Below are positions 59,306 through 64,000 of a stretch of DNA of 64,000 nt, in pieces. How positions within the stretch are numbered: position 1 is the stretch's first letter; every line of letters begins with the position of its first letter. The stretch comes from Verticillium longisporum. Its lineage: Eukaryota; Ascomycota; Sordariomycetes; Glomerellales; Plectosphaerellaceae. The stretch lies in assembly GCA_019188255.1 (NCBI GenBank), contig JAETXT010000003.1, positions 1,364,001 to 1,428,000 on the forward strand. Direction: 5' to 3'. The notes under the pieces were generated by a model. That model was not told the origin of the DNA. It searched no databases and worked only from the letters and a program-made list of their open reading frames with translations. The position numbers were made by a program, and so were the translations under genes.

Positions 59306-60037
59306 ATGCTTTCCTACGACGCTCCTGGACACCTTAACGGACAACAACCGACGAGTCGGGCTGGCGGCATGTCGAACCAGTCTTCTGTCCCTCTGAAATC
59401 GAGCAAGTCTGGGCATGTCAATGGAAACCTGGACAACAAATATCATCACATCTGGCTCGTCACGGGCCCTGCGGGATGCGGCAAGACCACCGTTGCCGAG
59501 CACATTGCCTCGTCCTTGAAGGTCCCCTACGTGGAGGGCGACAACGTATGTCCAACAGTCTGCAAGCTGCCATGTTTCACTTTCTAACTATCATTGCAGT
59601 TCCACCCTAAAGCCAACATTGACAAGATGGCCAACGGCACGCCGCTGACCGACGCCGACCGCTGGGACTGGCTCACGGCGCTCCGCGAAGAGTCTCGCCG
59701 CCAACTCGCCAATGGCTCCGATGGTGTGGTCCTCACCTGCTCCGCGCTCAAGCGCAAGTACCGAGACGTCATTCGTGTGGCTGGCTACTACGACCACTCC
59801 CTCTTGATCCACTTCATTTACCTAGACGCCGACGAAAACGTTCTCCTGCAACGCGTCAAGAGGCGACAGAACCACTACATGGGCGCGAACATGGTGTCGA
59901 GTCAATTCAGCATTCTCGAGCCTCCCCAGGCGGACGAGCGGGACGTCATCTCGGTGGACGTCAGCCGGACCATGGAGGAGGTCAAGCGGGACGCACTCAA
60001 CCGGGTGACGGCCATTATGGAGGAAGAGCAACAATAG
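59306..60037 (+). CDS. Gluconokinase
   Basis: Phosphorylates gluconate to 6-phosphogluconate, feeding the pentose phosphate pathway in the cytosol. Two exons, 59306-59545 and 59600-60037, intron 54 nt with CTAAC branch site, give 225 residues. A non-conserved Ser/Gly-rich N-terminal extension of about 45 residues precedes the P-loop GPAGCGKT (54-61). The intron sits exactly between EGDN and FHPKANIDKMANGTPLTDADRWDWL, the gluconokinase signature. CSALKRKYRDVIR, DADENVLLQRVKRRQNHYMGANMVSSQFSILEPP and DVSRTMEEVKRDA complete the family pattern. Confidence 0.95.
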
Positions 60038-60965
60038 TGGACGACAAGTCACGACATGGGACGACGACATGGACATGGACATGACACAGGCTTGGTTGTG
60101 GCGTGTAGCACACACAATCCAGGCTTCATGCTTTCTTTCTGTTGAGTGGGAACTCGGAGTTTTGGGTGCCAAAAAGGCTAAGGGTCCCCAGACGGACAAG
60201 GCGTTGCAAAGGGTTCGGGAGTCCAGGGCTGCATTCGGCGATTGGTTTGGCGTCGAGAAGCGACGTCGCCGACAAGATCCCCCCCTCGGATGGTCATGTG
60301 GAGGCTCGACGCAAGTCGGGTTACACTGTGTAATGGAAGGTCGAGGAACAAGATGTTGGAGGGGGGACGTCATCAATCATCATCGACACGGTCACGAGGT
60401 CTTCAGTGCAGGATCGCGCAGGAACGCCAGACAGGGCTGCGCTGGCAGGCACGACACGGCGTAATTGTATGGTGTGTTTGTTTGTTGTATTACGAGACAC
60501 AGAGCAGGGCAGAACAGAACAGGACAGGTCAGGTCAGGACAGGTGCTGCTGATTTGGAAACCCTTGGGTTGGTTCGTTGGAGAGGTTTCACGACTCAGCC
60601 CAGTCCAAGGCGGCGGCAAATACTACTACTACTACTTGGATCCCTCTCATGGCATCGGACAAATGACATGTCGCACATTGGTGGGATTGGTGACTTATTG
60701 AGCTGGCTGCAGACTCGGGGTACGTCGCATTGCGTCGCGCATTTGGAGGCCGATGGCTGCGACAAGAGGCACCCCGTCGTGCCCGTCTTGCCTCTCTGTC
60801 CGGCGCATGCCCCCCGTTCTCCCAGTTTTCTCCATACACCGGTGAGGGGGCCTTGGGGGCCCAGTCAACCGACCGTTGGCTGCTCATGCAGGTTGGTCAC
60901 GTTAGCGAGCACCGGTCAAGACGCAGGTAGCCGGCATGGCTATGGGTTTGTTTGCATGTCACCGT

Positions 60966-61021
60966 CAGCAGAGAGGCCCTCAGAGAGGCCCTCAGCAGAG
61001 AGGCCCTCAGCAGAGAGGCCT
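60966..61021. repeat. 15-bp tandem repeat, about four copies
   Basis: The unit CAGCAGAGAGGCCCT is repeated, with one copy lacking a CAG trinucleotide. Confidence 0.88.
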
Positions 61022-61316
61022 CACTGCGCGTGCAGAAATGGAACGACACGACCTGCAGCCTGCGATTTCCAATCTTGTCTACAGCTATGCACATCGAGGG
61101 GCGGCGGCGGCGGCCAGGCTCGCTCTCGGCCACCCGTCACCATCTTTTCTCCCTCGCCTCGCGTCACCTGGCCGTGGCCTCATGCATCCCCCTTTGTCTG
61201 TCTGTCTGTCTATCTTTCCTCTCATGATGCAATCGTCTCTTTTCTCTCCTCTGTGCAGAGGGGCCGTGCAATGGCCACCCTCCCCGCCCTCCCCGCAATC
61301 TTTTGTTTCCGCCCCC

Positions 61317-61348
61317 CTTCCCTTCCCTTCCCTTCCCTTCCCTTCCCC
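61317..61348. repeat. TTCCC pentanucleotide run
   Basis: About six head-to-tail TTCCC units in a pyrimidine-only stretch. Confidence 0.9.
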
Positions 61349-61548
61349 TCTCCCGCCTCAGGGCGCTCCAGACAGGTGGGTGTGACGCCGACACACACGA
61401 CGCACGCGTGCACACAGGCACATGCACAGATGAGCGCGCCACATGGTGGGTTTCCTCTCTGTCTCTCTCGGGGAAAACGACATGACGTCTGCTCTCGCTA
61501 GCCTTTTTTTTTCCGCCTGTTTCTCTCTCGCGCGACATTTGCTGGAGC

Positions 61549-61572
61549 AAGCAAGCAAGCAAGCAAGCAAGC
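61549..61572. repeat. AAGC tetranucleotide run
   Basis: About five to six AAGC units, the complement class of the GCTTGC repeat in the RPN13 intron. Confidence 0.9.
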
Positions 61573-61655
61573 CAAGAAACGCTGTCTCTTGCGAAACACT
61601 CGCGCAGAGAAGGCGAGCAAGCGAGCTGGACGGCCGCACTGGCGAAATGAACGCT

Positions 61656-62699
61656 CTACCTCAGGTGCATGACCATGACATCGGGCTCCTCGACCAGGCG
61701 GCGCACAACCTCGGCAGCGCGGGCCATGGTGGCGCCGTCGACGACGCGGTGGTCGGCGCACCAGCTAAAGTTGGAGACGTGCTTCTTGACAATGTGGCCG
61801 GCGTCGTCAAAGGCGGGGACGGGCCGCAGGCGGCCGATGCCGAGGATGGCGACCTCGCGCTCGATAATGACGGGCGACAGGTAGGTGCCGCCAATGTTGC
61901 CAATGTTGGAGACGGTGATGGTGCCGCCGGCCATGTCGGCGGGGGCCAGGCGGCCGGCGAGGGCGAGGCGCTGGAGGCGGGCGAGCTCGGCGGCGACGGA
62001 GAGGAGCGTGCGGCTGGCGACGTCCCTGATGACGGGCACGACGAGGCCCGAGGGCGTGTCCATGGCGACGCCGATGTTGTGCTGCGGCCGCAGGACGAGG
62101 GCGGGCCTCTGCGCCGCGTCGGCCCCGGCGTGGTCGACGCGCGCGTTGAGCACGGGGTATTGGGCCAGCGTCAGCGAGACGGCCTTGATGATGAAGGGCA
62201 GGTAGGAGAGCTTGGCCACGGGCGGGTCCTGGTGCTGCGCCTGCGGCTGCGGCTGCGGCTGCGTCGACAGCACGCGGTTGAGCCGGGTGCGGAGCTCGAC
62301 GAGCGACGTAAAGTCGACCTCGTCGGCGTAGAGAAAGTGCGGGATCGCGAGGGACCGCGTCATCGACTTGAACATTTGGTGTTGCGTGTTCGTCAGCGGG
62401 ACGCGGGTCTCGACGAGGGGTGCCGAGGGGGCGCTGCTGGGTGTTGCCGGCGGTGGTGGTGGTGGTGGTGCTGCTGCTGCTGCCGGCGTGGCCTCACGCG
62501 TCTTGACAAACTTGAAGATGTCTTCCTTGAGCACCCTGCCGTCGCGGCCCGTGCCGTCAATCTCGGCAATGTCAATCTTGAGCTCCTTGGACAAGTGTCG
62601 GACGGCGGGCGTCGCGAGCGTGGCGCACTTGCCCTTTGGCTTTGGGGTTTCTGAAGCTGGTGATGTGGGTGGCCGAGCCTCTGGTGGCGCCGTATGTGC

Positions 62700-62730
<31 letters not shown>

Positions 62731-63331
62731 GCTGGCGGTGGCGCTGGCGCTGGCGCAGAGGCTGACTCTGGTTGAGGTACGCTCGGCGTCGGCCTCTCTT
62801 CGACGGCCTCGGGAGCGATCAGCGTGTCGAGGTCTTCCTGCTTGGCACCGCCTTGGATGTCAATGTCGACAAAGGCCTTGCCGACCTTGGCCATGTCGCC
62901 GGCCTCATAGTACAGCTTCTTGACGACGCCGGAGAAGCGGCTCGTGATCTCGACCGAGGCCTTGTCGCTCTGGACCTCGCACAGAGGAGAGAATTCCTCG
63001 ACGCGCGCGCCGGGCTCGACGAACCACTGGATGACCTCGCACTCGACGATACCTGCATTGTCGTCAAGTCAGTGGAGGTCCACAAGGATGGAGCAGTGGG
63101 CAGGCGCAGGAGCGGAACTGTCGGGACATACCCTCGCCAATGTCGGCCAGCAGCACAGGCTTGACAACGCGCAGCGGACGAGAGCTGTGGAAGGGCCTCG
63201 TCGACGGCGAAGACGATGTGTTGGAGGGGAGGAGGGAGGGGAGGGGAGAGGCCGGCTCTGCTTGCCACAGCCAGGCGGGCGATGCTTTTGGAGGCGCTCC
63301 ACCGCGTCCTCATAGATTTGGACAGGAACAT
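61656..63331 (-). CDS. Dihydrolipoamide branched-chain transacylase E2 (BCKDH complex), with a frame break in the presequence
   Basis: Core acyltransferase of the mitochondrial branched-chain 2-oxo acid dehydrogenase, in Val/Leu/Ile breakdown. Two exons, 63132-63331 and 61656-63052, about 531 residues once the frame break is allowed for. A presequence (MFLSKSMRTRWSASKSIARL) is followed by the lipoyl domain (VVKPVLLADIGEG | IVECEVIQWFVEPGARVEEFSPLCEVQSDKASVEI; lipoylated Lys in SDKA), the E3-binding domain (ATPAVRHLSKELKIDIAEI) and the catalytic domain ending ADHRVVDGATMA with the active-site His. Linkers are Ala/Pro- and Gln-rich and contain trinucleotide runs. Oddity: MFLSKSM is in one frame but RPFHSSRPLRVVKPVLLAD is in the next; the slip lies in the G/C-run region at about 63220-63260 and needs one base fewer. 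This may be a sequence error in the run. Confidence 0.88.
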
Positions 63332-64000
63332 GTTGGCGGTTGATGCTGTTGACGAGGAATTTCAATGGCAAGAAGGACAAACAGCAACGAGCAAGACGAT
63401 TGATTGATTTTTTCTTCGAGGTCGAACAACAAAAGGCAGGAGAGAGGACCTATTCTCCTTCTCAAGGCCGAAGGGGAGAGAGGGGGGTCGGTGTCTCGAG
63501 GATGCGGCTATCCGCGGTGTTGGCGGTCGACTCGGACTCGGACTGTAGCGGGCATGACACAATGGGTCTCATGTGGTCTGGCGGGGGAGACGAAGAGGCC
63601 CTCGGCTTTACCTTTTACCTTTTGGCAGCGCCTTTCTCCGCATCCACTTGCTGGTAGCGCCAGGCACCCCCAACACCTGAGTGTACGGCACACTACAGCA
63701 GCGCGCGGCCTCCGTCGGCCTTCACCACTCCCCACCCCCGCCCCCTGGCACCCCCCCGGGGCCGGCCCCCCCCTGCTCTCTGCTGACCTGCTACAACGTA
63801 CATCGTACATCGTACGTCGGCTGAGGGCACGTTCGGAAGACTTGACTCTGATCAATTCCATGCTCAATGGAATGTCATCGTGGGGTCCCATATCGTGAAC
63901 ACATTGTTGTCTCGCCATGTACCGATGTGACCATCGTAGCTCAATGATAGAATAGGAAGAACAGAACAGCCAATTGGCTCCTGTAGTGCACCCCAACTTT
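63332..64000. other. Upstream region of the E2 gene to the window end
   Basis: 669 bp with no supported gene. Homopolymer and C-rich tracts (about 63725-63775) are present. A TAGCTCAATGATAGA stretch near 63938 resembles a tRNA A box but has no matching B box or cloverleaf. Confidence 0.4.

Larger units (their letters stand above)
60038..61655. other. Convergent intergenic region with several simple repeats
   Basis: 1.6 kb without a supported gene. Contains a 15-bp minisatellite (60966-61021), a CTGT run near 61196, a TTCCC run (61317-61348) and an AAGC run (61549-61572). Frames open across these tracts are not evidence of coding. Confidence 0.55.

Noticed and set aside
63930..64000. tRNA-like A box (TAGCTCAATGATAGA) near the window end
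   Set aside because: The D-stem does not pair and no B box or acceptor stem follows in the remaining bases.

Overview
The window reads as genomic DNA of a filamentous ascomycete, most likely a Sordariomycete and perhaps Hypocreales (inference from protein character). Genes are GC-rich, carry short introns of about 40-310 nt with GT..AG ends and CTAAC/CTGAC-like branch sites, and are separated by intergenic stretches of up to 4.4 kb. There are no operons, ribosome-binding sites, CRISPR arrays or intact transposons. Splice structures given here were rebuilt by joining reading frames at consensus splice sites.

Layout. 0.5-5.8 kb: CYP51 sterol 14-alpha-demethylase (-) and a type II membrane, fucosyltransferase-like protein (-). 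7.9-10.9 kb: a Zn2Cys6 transcription factor (+) tail to tail with an NmrA/isoflavone-reductase-like gene (-) broken by one stop. 12.6-15.6 kb: a kinesin-7/Kip2 (KipA-type) motor (-). 20-27.6 kb: STK19-family protein (-), F-box protein (+), a six-exon SLC26/STAS/cNMP transporter of the Vsb1 type (-). 29.6-36.2 kb: GINS subunit Psf1 (-), elongation factor 1-beta (-) with a U18 box C/D snoRNA in its second intron, proteasome ubiquitin receptor Rpn13 (+), U2 snRNP factor Cus2/Tat-SF1 (+). 36.5-43.3 kb: a luciferase-domain membrane protein (-) and a DUF3405 protein (+) with two in-frame stops. 44.3-51.8 kb: Arf1 (-), p24/Emp24 (+), a mitochondrial Hsp78/ClpB with a substituted second Walker A motif (-), ribosomal protein eL6 (+). 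52.5-63.3 kb: dipeptidyl peptidase III (-), gluconokinase (+), branched-chain alpha-keto acid dehydrogenase E2 (-).

Most genes are unlinked housekeeping functions: sterol synthesis, replication, translation, proteasome, splicing, vesicle traffic and mitochondrial metabolism. I see no biosynthetic cluster and no single new multi-gene system. The most interesting signals are the intron-encoded U18 snoRNA, the Hsp78-like protein with methionine in place of the NBD2 Walker A lysine, four genes with frame lesions (CYP51, NmrA-like, DUF3405, BCKDH E2) that are either decay or sequence error, a 60-bp higher-order minisatellite, a dispersed GTAGGTA palindrome family, and an orphan cysteine-rich exon near 19.5 kb.
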